From Atlanticothrix silvestris CENA357 (GTDB taxonomy: Bacteria > Cyanobacteriota > Cyanobacteriia > Cyanobacteriales > Nostocaceae): a stretch of 64,000 nucleotides of DNA. This document shows, in pieces, positions 12,563-21,732 of the stretch. The notes beneath the pieces are model-generated. The model did not search any database, had not been told where the DNA came from, and worked only from the letters and a program-made list of their open reading frames with translations. Each line of letters begins with the position of its first letter. Position 1 is the stretch's first letter. The position numbers and the translations under genes are program-made. The stretch covers positions 1 to 64,000 of the forward strand of contig NZ_JAECZB010000009.1 in assembly GCF_016056295.1 (NCBI RefSeq), read 5' to 3'.

Positions 12563-14806
12563 CTAAGGTAACACCCTGGAGGTGACAGATCTTTGTAACT
12601 GAGCCAAAGCACGGTTGTACTCCAAAATTGCCTGGATTCGGTTGCCTTCAGATCTTGTTAGGTCATTTTCAGAGTTAATCACATCTGTTTGCGTACCTAC
12701 ACCAGCTTGGAATCGCAAACGCGCCAAACGTAAAGCTTCTCTAGCTTGTTCTAAAGCAGCATTAGCAGTTTGAACATTCTCCAAATTTGCTTGTTGGGTA
12801 GAAAAAGCTTGTTCTACCTGAAAACGAATTTGGTTACGTTGCTCAGCAAATTGAGTTTCGGCGATTGCAGCATTAGCGTTTGCTTGAGCTGCTCTGGCTC
12901 TTGCTGCTCCTCCATCGTACAAATTCATGGTTGCCCTGACTCCCACGGAATAACCGTCAGTGACGCTGATACTGTCATCAAATTGATCTAGCAGGTTGTA
13001 GCTGGCAACTAAACTCACTTGAGGCCCTAGCGATGAAAGTGCTTCTCTTCGCTGTTGCTCATTAATATTGCGTTGTGCCAACTGCTGTTGCAGTTCTGGA
13101 CGATTTTGATAAGCCAGGATAATGCTTTCTTCTAATGTTGGGTTCCAAAGGCCGGCTAACTGTACAGGGTCTGCCGTACTGATACTTGCCGATTGTGCCA
13201 AACTTAGTCGAGTTGCTAGCTGACGGCGAGCAATCTGCTGCTGGGAGCGAGCATTAGTTAACTCTTGTTGAGAATTAGCTAAATTAACTTGCGATCGCAG
13301 CACATCGAACCTAGTACCCACTCCAGCCCTCTCTAAAGCCTGGGCATCTCGCAAACTAGCTTGGGCATTCTCTACAGATGACTGGGCAATCCGTACTTGT
13401 TCATCCCTTTGTTGCAGATTGTAGTAATCAGTGGTGACATTGAGGCGGATTTCCTCAGATTGGTTCTCTACAGCCAACTCATTGAACCGTACCTGTTCTT
13501 CAGCCTGTTTGATGTTAGCTTGCCGTCTCCCAGAAGTATAGAGATCGTAGCTCAGTTGTGCTTGACCACTGAAGCCTGTACTGGCTTCGTCTCCTGGTTG
13601 TGGGCTTCCTGTTTCCCGTTCTAGTTGTTCTTGCCGTAACTGAGCGTCAGCACCTTGGCTGCGAGTAATATCAGCACTAACGCCAAGAGTAGGCAGCAAA
13701 GCAGCTTGCGCTTCTCGTAGAGCTGCCCGGCTACGTTCTAGCTCCAACAATGATACTTGTAAATCCCGGCTGTTACGCCGTGCTAGTTCCAAAGCCTGTA
13801 TCAAAGTAATAGGCTGATTTGCCTGAAGTCTCACTTCCTCTGGTTTGGTAGGAAACTGTAAAGGATTGGCATTGGGGTTAAGGTTCTCAGGAATTGGTAC
13901 ACCACTAGCAGGCGCGGGAATCACTGTTCCTGGCTGATTAGGGATTAGCTCAGAACCAGCAGGCGCGGGAGTCACTGTTCCTGGCTGATTAGGGATTAGC
14001 TCCGAACCAGCAGGCGCGGGAGTCACTGTTCCTGGCTGATTTGGAATTAGCTCAGAATCAGCAGGCGCAGAAGTTGGGTCAGGAATATTGCTTTGAGCTA
14101 CTATTTTCCCAACCTGGCTGGCATGTTGGCAGGTTTTTGGGGATAAAAGCAAAGAATTCAAGCTCGCTTTTTCCTGAAAACAACTTTCTACCTCCAACAA
14201 CTTTGCCGCCCCTACACCTCTGATCGCAGTTTGTAAAACGGTTGGCAACTGAGTTTCAAGATTTTTTTTGGGTACTACTGGCTGCCGTAAAGAAGACAAA
14301 GAAAAAGTTGCCTTTTTGGCAGAATTAGTTTCGGATGTAAAAATAGGAACGATTATTGTCTTTGATTGTTGCTGAGAAGTACCTAAATTACTTTGTTTTT
14401 TATTGCTTGTAAAATTACTCTGCTTTGACTGTTGAGAAGGATTGAGGGTAGATGTCAAACTGAAAAATCTACCTTTATCTTTCTGAGATATTTGCTCTAC
14501 GGGTACACCAGTATTTCTTGTCAAGATTACTGGGTTACTGTTACTACTTAAAGATTCAAAATTGGGCTTAGTTAAACCATCATCTGGTACTAAGTCAGGA
14601 AAATTATTGCCCGTAGTATTGGGTAGTTGGGTATGAATAATATTGTCAGCAACTAATGTTCGGCTATCGACAGAAGTCAATACATTAGGAGAAGACGCTA
14701 ACTGTATACCACCTACCTTCATTTCCCCGGCCAAAGTCGGCTGGGTTGTTAATACTGCTGCTGTTACGCTAGGCAAGAAGCTATGGAATATTTGTTGTCC
14801 TTTCAC
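12563..14806 (-). CDS. TolC-family outer membrane efflux protein (HgdD-like)
   Basis: This 747-residue protein is predicted to form a trimeric outer-membrane and periplasmic channel for type I secretion or efflux pumps. Residues from about 330 on are the OMF domain in two repeats of long coiled-coil helices (LIQALELARRNSRDLQVSLL; then PTLEESIILAYQNRPELQQQ), ending in a typical RSEGNRIQAILEYNRALAQL helix. The N-terminal third is a long low-complexity extension with three 17-residue proline-rich repeats (APAGSELIPNQPGTVTP) encoded by 51-bp DNA repeats. The start is GTG with GAGGGG upstream. It lies 104 bp after kaiC on the same strand. In Anabaena 7120 the gene after kaiC is, as I recall, alr2887 (hgdD), so synteny supports the call. 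Confidence 0.88.
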   Translation of the reverse strand: MKGQQIFHSFLPSVTAAVLTTQPTLAGEMKVGGIQLASSPNVLTSVDSRTLVADNIIHTQLPNTTGNNFPDLVPDDGLTKPNFESLSSNSNPVILTRNTGVPVEQISQKDKGRFFSLTSTLNPSQQSKQSNFTSNKKQSNLGTSQQQSKTIIVPIFTSETNSAKKATFSLSSLRQPVVPKKNLETQLPTVLQTAIRGVGAAKLLEVESCFQEKASLNSLLLSPKTCQHASQVGKIVAQSNIPDPTSAPADSELIPNQPGTVTPAPAGSELIPNQPGTVTPAPAGSELIPNQPGTVIPAPASGVPIPENLNPNANPLQFPTKPEEVRLQANQPITLIQALELARRNSRDLQVSLLELERSRAALREAQAALLPTLGVSADITRSQGADAQLRQEQLERETGSPQPGDEASTGFSGQAQLSYDLYTSGRRQANIKQAEEQVRFNELAVENQSEEIRLNVTTDYYNLQQRDEQVRIAQSSVENAQASLRDAQALERAGVGTRFDVLRSQVNLANSQQELTNARSQQQIARRQLATRLSLAQSASISTADPVQLAGLWNPTLEESIILAYQNRPELQQQLAQRNINEQQRREALSSLGPQVSLVASYNLLDQFDDSISVTDGYSVGVRATMNLYDGGAARARAAQANANAAIAETQFAEQRNQIRFQVEQAFSTQQANLENVQTANAALEQAREALRLARLRFQAGVGTQTDVINSENDLTRSEGNRIQAILEYNRALAQLQRSVTSRVLP
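13908..14060. repeat. Three 51-bp tandem repeats inside the tolC-like gene
   Basis: The word GCAGGCGCGGGA recurs at 13908, 13959 and 14010, with a diverged fourth copy starting at 14061, giving an exact 51-bp period. Units differ by a few substitutions. Each encodes a 17-residue proline-rich linker unit, so copy number can change without frameshift. Confidence 0.9.
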
Positions 14807-14860
14807 CGCATCCCCTCACACGAAAATCAATCTAGCGGCAGAAAACCTATCTTCACCACA

Positions 14861-14915
14861 GAATATAGCACGATACTAAATTTAGAAGAGAATATAGCAC
14901 GATACCAAATCTAAG
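14861..14915. repeat. Direct repeat at the kaiC 3' end
   Basis: A segment of about 25 bp (starting GAATATAGCACGATAC) occurs at 14861 and again at 14890, 29 bp apart. The second copy overlaps the kaiC stop codon. It looks like a small tandem duplication of the end of kaiC into the kaiC-tolC spacer. Confidence 0.75.
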
Positions 14916-16470
14916 AATCGGAACTCGATTTATCTTCAAAACGTTTAACTATGCGAGAAAGTTCCGCCTTTTCATCAATACTCACACGGGTAGGAGCGCC
15001 ACTGACAATTCTTTCGTAATTACGGAAAGAATCTTTAATATCGGGGCCGTCAGCTGTAATATTGTACTCGCGGATACCCTTGTCATGCCACGAACCTCGC
15101 ATTTTAAATACGTTAATTGCCCGCGACATTTCTCCACGAATTTCTACGTACTGCAACATCAAAATTGTGTCAGTAATTGTGGAAATGTGAGAATCAGTAA
15201 TTGAATGCGATCCCATGAATTGGTCAGTTGTATTAGTAAAAAAACCAGTTATTTCTTCTTGCTTAGCATAACCAGTAACACCAATAACAAATTGACGAAA
15301 TGCATTATTGCTTACACCCCTTGCAAGCGCTGAAAGCGAGTCAATGGCAATGCGAGCTGGCTTAAAGGAGGCAATTTCCGATTTAATAATTTGTAAGTGA
15401 TCTTCTAAACCAGTAGATTCAGGATACGTACAGATTATTTTGAGTAAACCTTGATGTTCTAATTCTTCAAAATCAATTCCCCAAGAATAGGCGTTGCGAG
15501 ACAGTTGAGCGCGTGATTCTTCATAAGCAAATAATATCGCTCGTTCACCACTAACGCAGCCATCTTGCAGAAACTTACTTACCAACAAAGTTTTACCAGT
15601 ACCTGTGGCTCCTGTTGCCAAAATAATAGAATCTTTAAAGAAACCACCACCGCACATCCCATCGAGAGTTTTAACTCCAGAAGATACGCGTACATTGGAA
15701 GATCTTTGAGTTAAGCGCATTGCCCCTAATGGGAAAATATTTACGCCTTCATTAGTAATTGTGAAAGGATATTCTCCTTTCATGTGGGTTGTACCCCGCA
15801 ATTTTAGAACTTCGATGGTGCGACGGCGACGTTCTCCTTCTAAAACATTGCGTGCAATTAAAACATTATCAGATACAAACTCTTCTACCCCAAACGAGGC
15901 GACAGAACCGTATTCTTCACTACGTTCGGTTGTAATAATAGTGGTGACATTAAGCTGTTTTAGACGTGCAACTAGGCGAAAAATTTCTCGCCGCACTACT
16001 CCCATCGCTTCATATTGCTGAAATACTGCTGTGATGGAATCTATTGAAACTCGTTTGGCTTTGTATTTACGAATGGCATATTGCAAGCGTTCAATGAGTG
16101 CTGAAAGGTCAAAATTACCGACTATATCTTGACCTTCTGGATCGGGAGAAGCATCCAGAATAAATAATTTACCTTCATCGATTAAGTGTTGTAAATTCCA
16201 GCCAAAAATATGAGCATTTTTAATAATGTCACTAGGCGATTCTTCAAAAGTAACAAATACTCCTGATTCATCAAAATAAGTGATGCCGTTATAAAGAAAC
16301 TGAAGAGATAATAAAGTTTTGCCCGTTCCAGAGGTACCACTAACCAAGGTAGTTCTACCCATTGGTAAACCACCATGAGTGATATCATCAAAGCCCTCTA
16401 TCATTGTGCGAATTTTTTCTACACCCTTGATTGGTGTAATTTTTTTTTCTGGTTGCTCGTTTTCGCTCAT
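14911..16470 (-). CDS. kaiC: Circadian clock protein KaiC
   Basis: This 519-residue double-domain RecA-like ATPase is the core oscillator, a hexamer whose slow ATPase and autophosphorylation set the 24-h rhythm. CI has Walker A GTSGTGKT (45-52) and glutamates at 76-77; CII has Walker A GATGTGKT (287-294) and glutamates at 317-318. The phosphorylation pair corresponding to Ser431/Thr432 is S430/T431 in ITDSHISTITD, and the length matches S. elongatus KaiC. It follows kaiB by 88 bp in the order kaiA-kaiB-kaiC. The last residues (EDKSSSDS) are encoded next to a duplicated DNA segment. Confidence 0.98.
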   Translation of the reverse strand: MSENEQPEKKITPIKGVEKIRTMIEGFDDITHGGLPMGRTTLVSGTSGTGKTLLSLQFLYNGITYFDESGVFVTFEESPSDIIKNAHIFGWNLQHLIDEGKLFILDASPDPEGQDIVGNFDLSALIERLQYAIRKYKAKRVSIDSITAVFQQYEAMGVVRREIFRLVARLKQLNVTTIITTERSEEYGSVASFGVEEFVSDNVLIARNVLEGERRRRTIEVLKLRGTTHMKGEYPFTITNEGVNIFPLGAMRLTQRSSNVRVSSGVKTLDGMCGGGFFKDSIILATGATGTGKTLLVSKFLQDGCVSGERAILFAYEESRAQLSRNAYSWGIDFEELEHQGLLKIICTYPESTGLEDHLQIIKSEIASFKPARIAIDSLSALARGVSNNAFRQFVIGVTGYAKQEEITGFFTNTTDQFMGSHSITDSHISTITDTILMLQYVEIRGEMSRAINVFKMRGSWHDKGIREYNITADGPDIKDSFRNYERIVSGAPTRVSIDEKAELSRIVKRFEDKSSSDS

Positions 16471-16558
16471 TGCTTCATGACAAATGGATATTAAACCTAG
16501 TTTTTTCTTATGTTAATTTAATAATTTGTAATCAAGTTTTTAATGTTTAAGGATTAAT

Positions 16559-16873
16559 TTACTCTTCCCAATCTTCCTCACTTAACTCTTCATAAAGCAA
16601 ATCTAACCCTATTAATACTCTTTCTCGGTCTGAAAGATCACCAATAATTTTGCGAACCGGCGGCGGCAAAATTTTAGATAACGTTGGTGTAGCTAATATT
16701 TTATCTTCTTCTGCTAGTTGGGGGTTTTTTAGCACATCAATTACTTTCAAAGCATACACACCTTGAAACTCCTGTTCTAGGATGTTTTTCAGTATTTTTA
16801 ATGCTCGTACAGAGTTAGGAGTGTTTCCCGCTACATAAAGCTTGAGAACGTAGGTTTTTCTGGCTTTATTCAT
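16559..16873 (-). CDS. kaiB: Circadian clock protein KaiB
   Basis: This 104-residue protein has the thioredoxin-like KaiB fold. It binds phosphorylated KaiC in its fold-switched state and sequesters KaiA. The start [19 protein letters not shown] and the central [20 protein letters not shown] are strongly diagnostic; the acidic tail [10 protein letters not shown] is also typical. It lies between kaiA (93-bp gap) and kaiC (88-bp gap). Confidence 0.97.
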   Translation of the reverse strand: MNKARKTYVLKLYVAGNTPNSVRALKILKNILEQEFQGVYALKVIDVLKNPQLAEEDKILATPTLSKILPPPVRKIIGDLSDRERVLIGLDLLYEELSEEDWEE

Positions 16874-16966
16874 AAAGCTATAGGCTTGATCATGAGAATT
16901 AAATTACATTATATTCTGGTGAATTACAACAAAGATACAACTTCATCTTAACTGTAAGAATTTACT

Positions 16967-17551
16967 TTATCGGGAAGTTGAACACCTATATACTTCACAC
17001 AAATGAGCTAGGACATCTATTAGTGTGAGACGATAATCGAGTAATGTTTCATCACTTCTTCCTTCTAATTTTAGATGCTTAGAAAATTCTTCAATCAAGT
17101 CCATGTGAATTTCTATGATTTGGGGCACAGGAATATTAGCACAAAATACCGCATTGATAAATTTATCAATTTTTTCCTTCAATGTTGTGTCTGTAGTAAA
17201 GTAATTTATAAGAATTTCGCGGTAATCTGATTTGAGTTGCCGTAATAATACCTGCTGATCAACTTGAGTCATTCGCTGAAAAACCTGCTTTGGTATTTGC
17301 TCTTGGCAAGCAAATACATAGAGATATTGGTCAGAAAAATTTTCACTGAGGTCTGTTTTTAAACACCTGATTAAATAATGGATTTTTTTAGTGGTGGTAG
17401 TAATAAAAGGCAAAAGATTCAATTGTTCAATGGCGTATTTGCTAAAATTCCATATCTGTTCCTTTGATGATTGTGCTTGGATAGCTAACCTTGTTGGACA
17501 ATCTAAATTTTTTTTAACATCCGGTTGAAAAATCAATACGGGTAGTAACAT
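16967..17551 (-). CDS. kaiA: Circadian clock protein KaiA, shortened form
   Basis: KaiA stimulates KaiC autophosphorylation through its C-terminal dimeric four-helix domain. This copy has 194 residues. The C-terminal domain is intact (about residues 92-190, with VPQIIEIHMDLIEEFSKHLK and LDYRLTLIDVLAHLCEVYR). The N-terminal pseudo-receiver, about 135 residues in S. elongatus KaiA (284 residues in all), is cut to about 90 poorly conserved residues. An in-frame TAA directly precedes the ATG, so no longer form can be translated. Shortened KaiA is known in Nostocales, but this is longer than the roughly 102-residue Anabaena form I recall. It is the first gene of kaiABC. Confidence 0.93.
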   Translation of the reverse strand: MLLPVLIFQPDVKKNLDCPTRLAIQAQSSKEQIWNFSKYAIEQLNLLPFITTTTKKIHYLIRCLKTDLSENFSDQYLYVFACQEQIPKQVFQRMTQVDQQVLLRQLKSDYREILINYFTTDTTLKEKIDKFINAVFCANIPVPQIIEIHMDLIEEFSKHLKLEGRSDETLLDYRLTLIDVLAHLCEVYRCSTSR

Positions 17552-18219
17552 TTATATACTTACGATATTTTATCAATCGCCTAAATCAAAGACTGATAGA
17601 CCGCTAGTGGGAGAAACCGTAAGTGTGCATTAGACTTATAAGTTCACCCTATAACTTTTTCTATGTTAACTAAACTTGCTTAGTCAACAAAATAGCCTGA
17701 TGATAGAAAGGGAGCAGTTCAGATTTGGGAGGTCATTGATGGGACATTAGCTTTATAACGCTATATGACTTAATTTGGGATTTGTATATGCATATCTATC
17801 TGAATTATGATTTTTTATTTCACTCCTTAATAAGTTACTTAAACGAACTTAAAGTATTGTCGCATTGTAAATCATTATAATTCCTCAAGGTTCTAAAGCG
17901 AATCTTTAGAGCCATAATTGTTTTAACCGTCACTATCGATGAAGAGTTTCAATACCAGTAGGATATGGGTAAGAATGTTTCCCTAGAGATCTTAGAAGTG
18001 GCAAAAGGAAACGCTGCTGCTTGCAAAAACTAGTGGATCAACTACACCTTGTCCAGGAAGAACCAACCCAATTGTTTCAATGGCGTTGAAGCTTGAATAA
18101 TAAAATCGCTTATATGAGTCTTCTCAAAGGTTTTTGCTTCAGTCGCAAACACTATTCAGGCTAAATCACTGATTAGTGAAGCTAGAGGCTACCACAGGAA
18201 GAGTGAACCCCAAAGCCCT
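17552..18219. other. Divergent kaiA / histidine kinase spacer
   Basis: About 670 bp with no convincing ORF. It should hold the kaiA promoter and that of the plus-strand histidine kinase. A terminator-like hairpin lies at 17889-17913. I found no trace of the missing KaiA pseudo-receiver coding sequence. Confidence 0.6.
17889..17920 (+). terminator. Terminator-like hairpin with no upstream gene
   Basis: GGTTCTAAAG (17889-17898) pairs with CTTTAGAGCC (17904-17913) through a 5-nt loop with one G-U pair, and ATAATTGTTTT follows on the plus strand. No plus-strand gene ends here, so it could end a small RNA antisense to the kaiA leader, or be fortuitous. Confidence 0.4.
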
Positions 18220-21200
18220 ATGTCAATGCTACATTACCCGCTTTATGACTTCCTAGCAACCGTACCTATCTGCTTAGAAACAACCACTCTAGCAGTAGTG
18301 CTGGAGGTTTTTGATCAACAGCAGTGCGATCGCTTGGTAGTAGTAAACCAACAGCAATGCCCAGTTGGGTTGTTGTACTCTGCCCGGTTGAGCCAAAAAT
18401 TATTGGCGGTAGCTAGTGACGACCAATTTTTAAATTTACAACAGCAGCTTTCGACTTTAGGCCAAACTCTGGTTGAGCCGATTCAGACCTTGCCAGCCGC
18501 TGATCGTCTGGAACGATTCAGCTTGCTTTTATCTGAGCAACGCGCCTACGTCAACAATAACTTAGATTGGGCGTTGATTGATATAAATGGCAAATTTTTG
18601 GGATTATTGGACAGTAAACGCCTTTTAAGATTATTGGCTCAAGAAAAAGCTGTAAACAGTGCGGCGGAAACTGTTTACTCAACTGCTAATAGATCGTCCA
18701 AGAGTAGTTCTCAAGAATATAAATATGTAAACCCGGTTGACAGGAGCAATGTAGGGGTAAAAAGTCACTGGCGATCGCCCAGGAATAATTCTCCTCAGCC
18801 TTCGGTACACAAACCACTGGTACAGTTGCTAGAGCGACTACCTTGGCCTTTAATGTTGCAAACTGGCACTGGTGAAGTCGTAACGCAAAATCCGGCTTGG
18901 TGGCAACAACTAGGAGTACTCAAAGATCCTGAAGGAGTGCGACAACAAGTAGAGGCAATACTAACCCCCACCCAGATCGTCAAACCAGAATACGCCCATC
19001 AAAAAGCGGTTCAAGTTTCTCCTCATAGTAGGGGCAATGAACAAGAACGCGAGGAGCAATCCCTACCACTAAAACTTCATCCTGGAGAACATACCTTGTC
19101 TGTCAGGAATGAAGCCCTGCTGTCTTCGCCAGCAGCAACGCCACTTATTAAGGATCTCCATGATCAATCTGCATCCGCAGCAAGTGGAGTCCGGTGTTTT
19201 TTAGATGGACAAGTGGGTACTTGTACCTGTGTTGTGGAAGTACAAAACGGCCAAGAGCGAGTCTGGCAATTTGCCAAAATTCCCTTAGATAGCCCAGAAT
19301 TAAAAATACTGAGTAATGATTCAGAGATTTTACTCAGTGCTCAAGGCTCAGAAGTGAGTACTGACCTATGGTTAATATTAGCCACCGATGTCACCGAACA
19401 GCAACAGCTTTGTAAAGAACTAGCAGCGAAGAATGCCGATCTTATTCAACTAAATCGGTTAAAGGATGAGTTTTTATCTTGTATCAGCCATGAACTAAAA
19501 ACACCCTTAACTGCTGTTTTAGGATTATCGCGCTTGTTGGTTGATCAGCAATTAGGAGAACTTAACGAACGTCAAGCTCGTTATGCAGGACTAATTCATC
19601 AAAGCGGACGACATTTAATGAGTGTGGTCAATGACATTTTAGATTTGACCCGCATGGAAACTGGACAGATGGATTTGACTCCTGTACCAGTAAAAATTCG
19701 CTCCGTGTGCGATCGCGCTCTCTCAGAAGCAAAAGCAATTCATACTCAAACTACTAAAGCTACTGCCCAACCTCCAGCAGCAACTTCATCATCTCCCGAA
19801 TTCACTCTGACGATTGAACCAGGTTTAGACCAGATCGTAGCGGATGAATTACGCCTGCGCCAAATGCTGATACATTTGCTTTCCAACGCTTTTAAATTCA
19901 CCGAAACATCTGGTGAAATCGGTTTGCGTGTCAATCGTTGGGAAGGTTGGATTGCCTTTACAATCTGGGACACAGGGATTGGTATTCCCGAACACCAACA
20001 ACATTTAATATTTCAGAAATTTCAACAACTTGAAAATCCTTTAACCCGTCAATTTGAAGGTACTGGTTTGGGACTGGTTTTAACTAGGGCGCTTGCCCGC
20101 CTGCATGGAGGTGATGTCAGTTTCTTATCACGTGAAGGCAAAGGCAGCCAGTTTACACTACTTTTACCACCTAGTCCCCCCACAACAGGCTTTACTGAAA
20201 CAGAGGTAAGAGCAAGATCTGAGGGAGAAACACGCAATACCAAGCAAGGAGTTGCCGCCTCAGTACGTCAGCGCACGACTCCCAGCACACAGCATCATCC
20301 CCCTTGCTCACAACGGTTAGTCTTGGTGGTCGAAGCAGTAGCCAGATATATTGAAGATTTAACTGAGCAACTCAAAGGTTTAGGTTATCGCGTAGTGATT
20401 GCGCGCTCAGGAACAGAAGCAGTAGAAAAAGCTCGGCGCTTACAACCGCAAGCTATATTCTTAAATCCCTTGTTACCTTTATTGTCTGGGTGGGATGTGC
20501 TGACTTTATTGAAATCTGATGCTGTAACTCGCCATATCCCTGTGATGGTGACAGCAACCGGAGCTGAAAAAGATCAAGCTTATGCTAACCAAGCCGATGG
20601 TTTTTTGAACTTGCCAGTTGAGCATCAAGCCTTGGAGCCACTTCTAAAAAAGTTATGTGATACACCAGTAATTCAGCAGTCAGGGGCAGACAGTAGCGAA
20701 ATTATCTCTACTAAAAACCCATTGCGAATTTTGAGATTAGTTAATCCGGCATTAGAGTCAATTAATCCTCGCCCTTCACTGCGAGACCATCGGGTGATAG
20801 AAGTAGATGACTTAGATCAAGCAGAACTATTAGCGCGAGTTTGGCAGTTTGATGTCATTTTGCTGGATTTAGAAAGTTCCCTGGCGCAAACTTACCTGCA
20901 ACAGCTGACTCAGCACCCAAGATTGTCTGCTTTACCGCTAGTAACTTGCGATGTAGCAACTACCTTAGCAGCTTCCCAAATACCTGGATTATCTGTGTTT
21001 CCTTGTTTAACACCTCTTGGCAAAGACAACAACACTCGCAACGGTAAACCCGATGCTTTATTATCAGTGCTGCAAATTGCATCTGGAGTCTGTTATCCAC
21101 CCAGTATCTTAGTAGTGGATTTAACAATGTTGCGCGACTTACCACAAATCAGACGTAAACAGGTGAAGAATTATCGTACAACCAAAAATTCCTCACTTAG

Positions 21201-21648
21201 TAGTGAAACTGCTGAACGGGGTTCTGAATGGTTCCAAGCTTTAGTTCAGTATCTGCAAACAGCTGGCTTGAAAGCCGCAATGGGAAACTGTTGGGCAGAA
21301 GTGTTACAACAAATTCGCCATCAAAGTGTTGACTTGTTGCTGATTTGCTTAGGAGAATCATCCATCCAGAAAGAAGCGCTTAAAGCACTGAAAGCTTTGG
21401 GAGATTCACCTTTCGATTTGCCACCAATTGTGGTGATAGATCAAAGATTAAATAGCATTGAGATGAATTCATTGCCGAACATTTCTCAGACAAAAATTCC
21501 TCAGTCAAGAAAAAGTGCCTCTGAATCCATAGAAACTGTTGTCGGTGCGATCGCTACCCAAATTTTACCTCGCTCGATTTCTATGGAAGACTTATTAAGT
21601 CATATCAATCAAGCTTTAGATATGAAAGGTCAATATGGTAAATATTAA
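18220..21648 (+). CDS. Hybrid sensor histidine kinase with CBS-type input and degenerate receivers
   Basis: This 1142-residue signalling protein has no membrane segment. Residues 1-145 resemble a CBS pair (DFLATVPICLETTTLAVVLE, then CDRLVVVNQQQCPVGLLYSA). A PAS-like linker follows, then HisKA with phospho-accepting His near residue 424 (FLSCISHELKTPLTAVLG) and HATPase_c (N box LLSNAFKF about 551, DTGIGIP about 583). The receiver-like domain at about 700-812 lacks the acidic pocket and has Asn in place of the phospho-Asp (IFLNPLLPLLSGWDVL). Two further receiver-like segments (about 865-950 and 965-1090) are also degenerate. It is divergent from kaiABC. A link to clock input or output is suggested by position, not shown; it has neither the SasA KaiB-like nor the CikA GAF layout. 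Confidence 0.85.
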   Translation: MSMLHYPLYDFLATVPICLETTTLAVVLEVFDQQQCDRLVVVNQQQCPVGLLYSARLSQKLLAVASDDQFLNLQQQLSTLGQTLVEPIQTLPAADRLERFSLLLSEQRAYVNNNLDWALIDINGKFLGLLDSKRLLRLLAQEKAVNSAAETVYSTANRSSKSSSQEYKYVNPVDRSNVGVKSHWRSPRNNSPQPSVHKPLVQLLERLPWPLMLQTGTGEVVTQNPAWWQQLGVLKDPEGVRQQVEAILTPTQIVKPEYAHQKAVQVSPHSRGNEQEREEQSLPLKLHPGEHTLSVRNEALLSSPAATPLIKDLHDQSASAASGVRCFLDGQVGTCTCVVEVQNGQERVWQFAKIPLDSPELKILSNDSEILLSAQGSEVSTDLWLILATDVTEQQQLCKELAAKNADLIQLNRLKDEFLSCISHELKTPLTAVLGLSRLLVDQQLGELNERQARYAGLIHQSGRHLMSVVNDILDLTRMETGQMDLTPVPVKIRSVCDRALSEAKAIHTQTTKATAQPPAATSSSPEFTLTIEPGLDQIVADELRLRQMLIHLLSNAFKFTETSGEIGLRVNRWEGWIAFTIWDTGIGIPEHQQHLIFQKFQQLENPLTRQFEGTGLGLVLTRALARLHGGDVSFLSREGKGSQFTLLLPPSPPTTGFTETEVRARSEGETRNTKQGVAASVRQRTTPSTQHHPPCSQRLVLVVEAVARYIEDLTEQLKGLGYRVVIARSGTEAVEKARRLQPQAIFLNPLLPLLSGWDVLTLLKSDAVTRHIPVMVTATGAEKDQAYANQADGFLNLPVEHQALEPLLKKLCDTPVIQQSGADSSEIISTKNPLRILRLVNPALESINPRPSLRDHRVIEVDDLDQAELLARVWQFDVILLDLESSLAQTYLQQLTQHPRLSALPLVTCDVATTLAASQIPGLSVFPCLTPLGKDNNTRNGKPDALLSVLQIASGVCYPPSILVVDLTMLRDLPQIRRKQVKNYRTTKNSSLSSETAERGSEWFQALVQYLQTAGLKAAMGNCWAEVLQQIRHQSVDLLLICLGESSIQKEALKALKALGDSPFDLPPIVVIDQRLNSIEMNSLPNISQTKIPQSRKSASESIETVVGAIATQILPRSISMEDLLSHINQALDMKGQYGKY

Positions 21649-21652
21649 TAAC

Positions 21653-21687
21653 GTCAGTAGTCAGTAGTCAGTAGTCAGTAGTTAATA
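21653..21687. repeat. STRR heptad array (GTCAGTA)
   Basis: Four perfect GTCAGTA units plus a diverged fifth (GTTAATA) lie just after the kinase stop. Such 7-bp short tandem repeats are typical of heterocystous cyanobacterial spacers. Confidence 0.9.
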
Positions 21688-21732
21688 GTTACTATATTTA
21701 TACAACTCACAACTGACTATTGACAAAGTTAC

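Noticed and set aside
21653-21687. Heptad repeats considered as a CRISPR or origin iteron array
   Set aside because: Units are directly abutting 7-mers without spacers, typical STRR. No dnaA or DnaA-box cluster is nearby.
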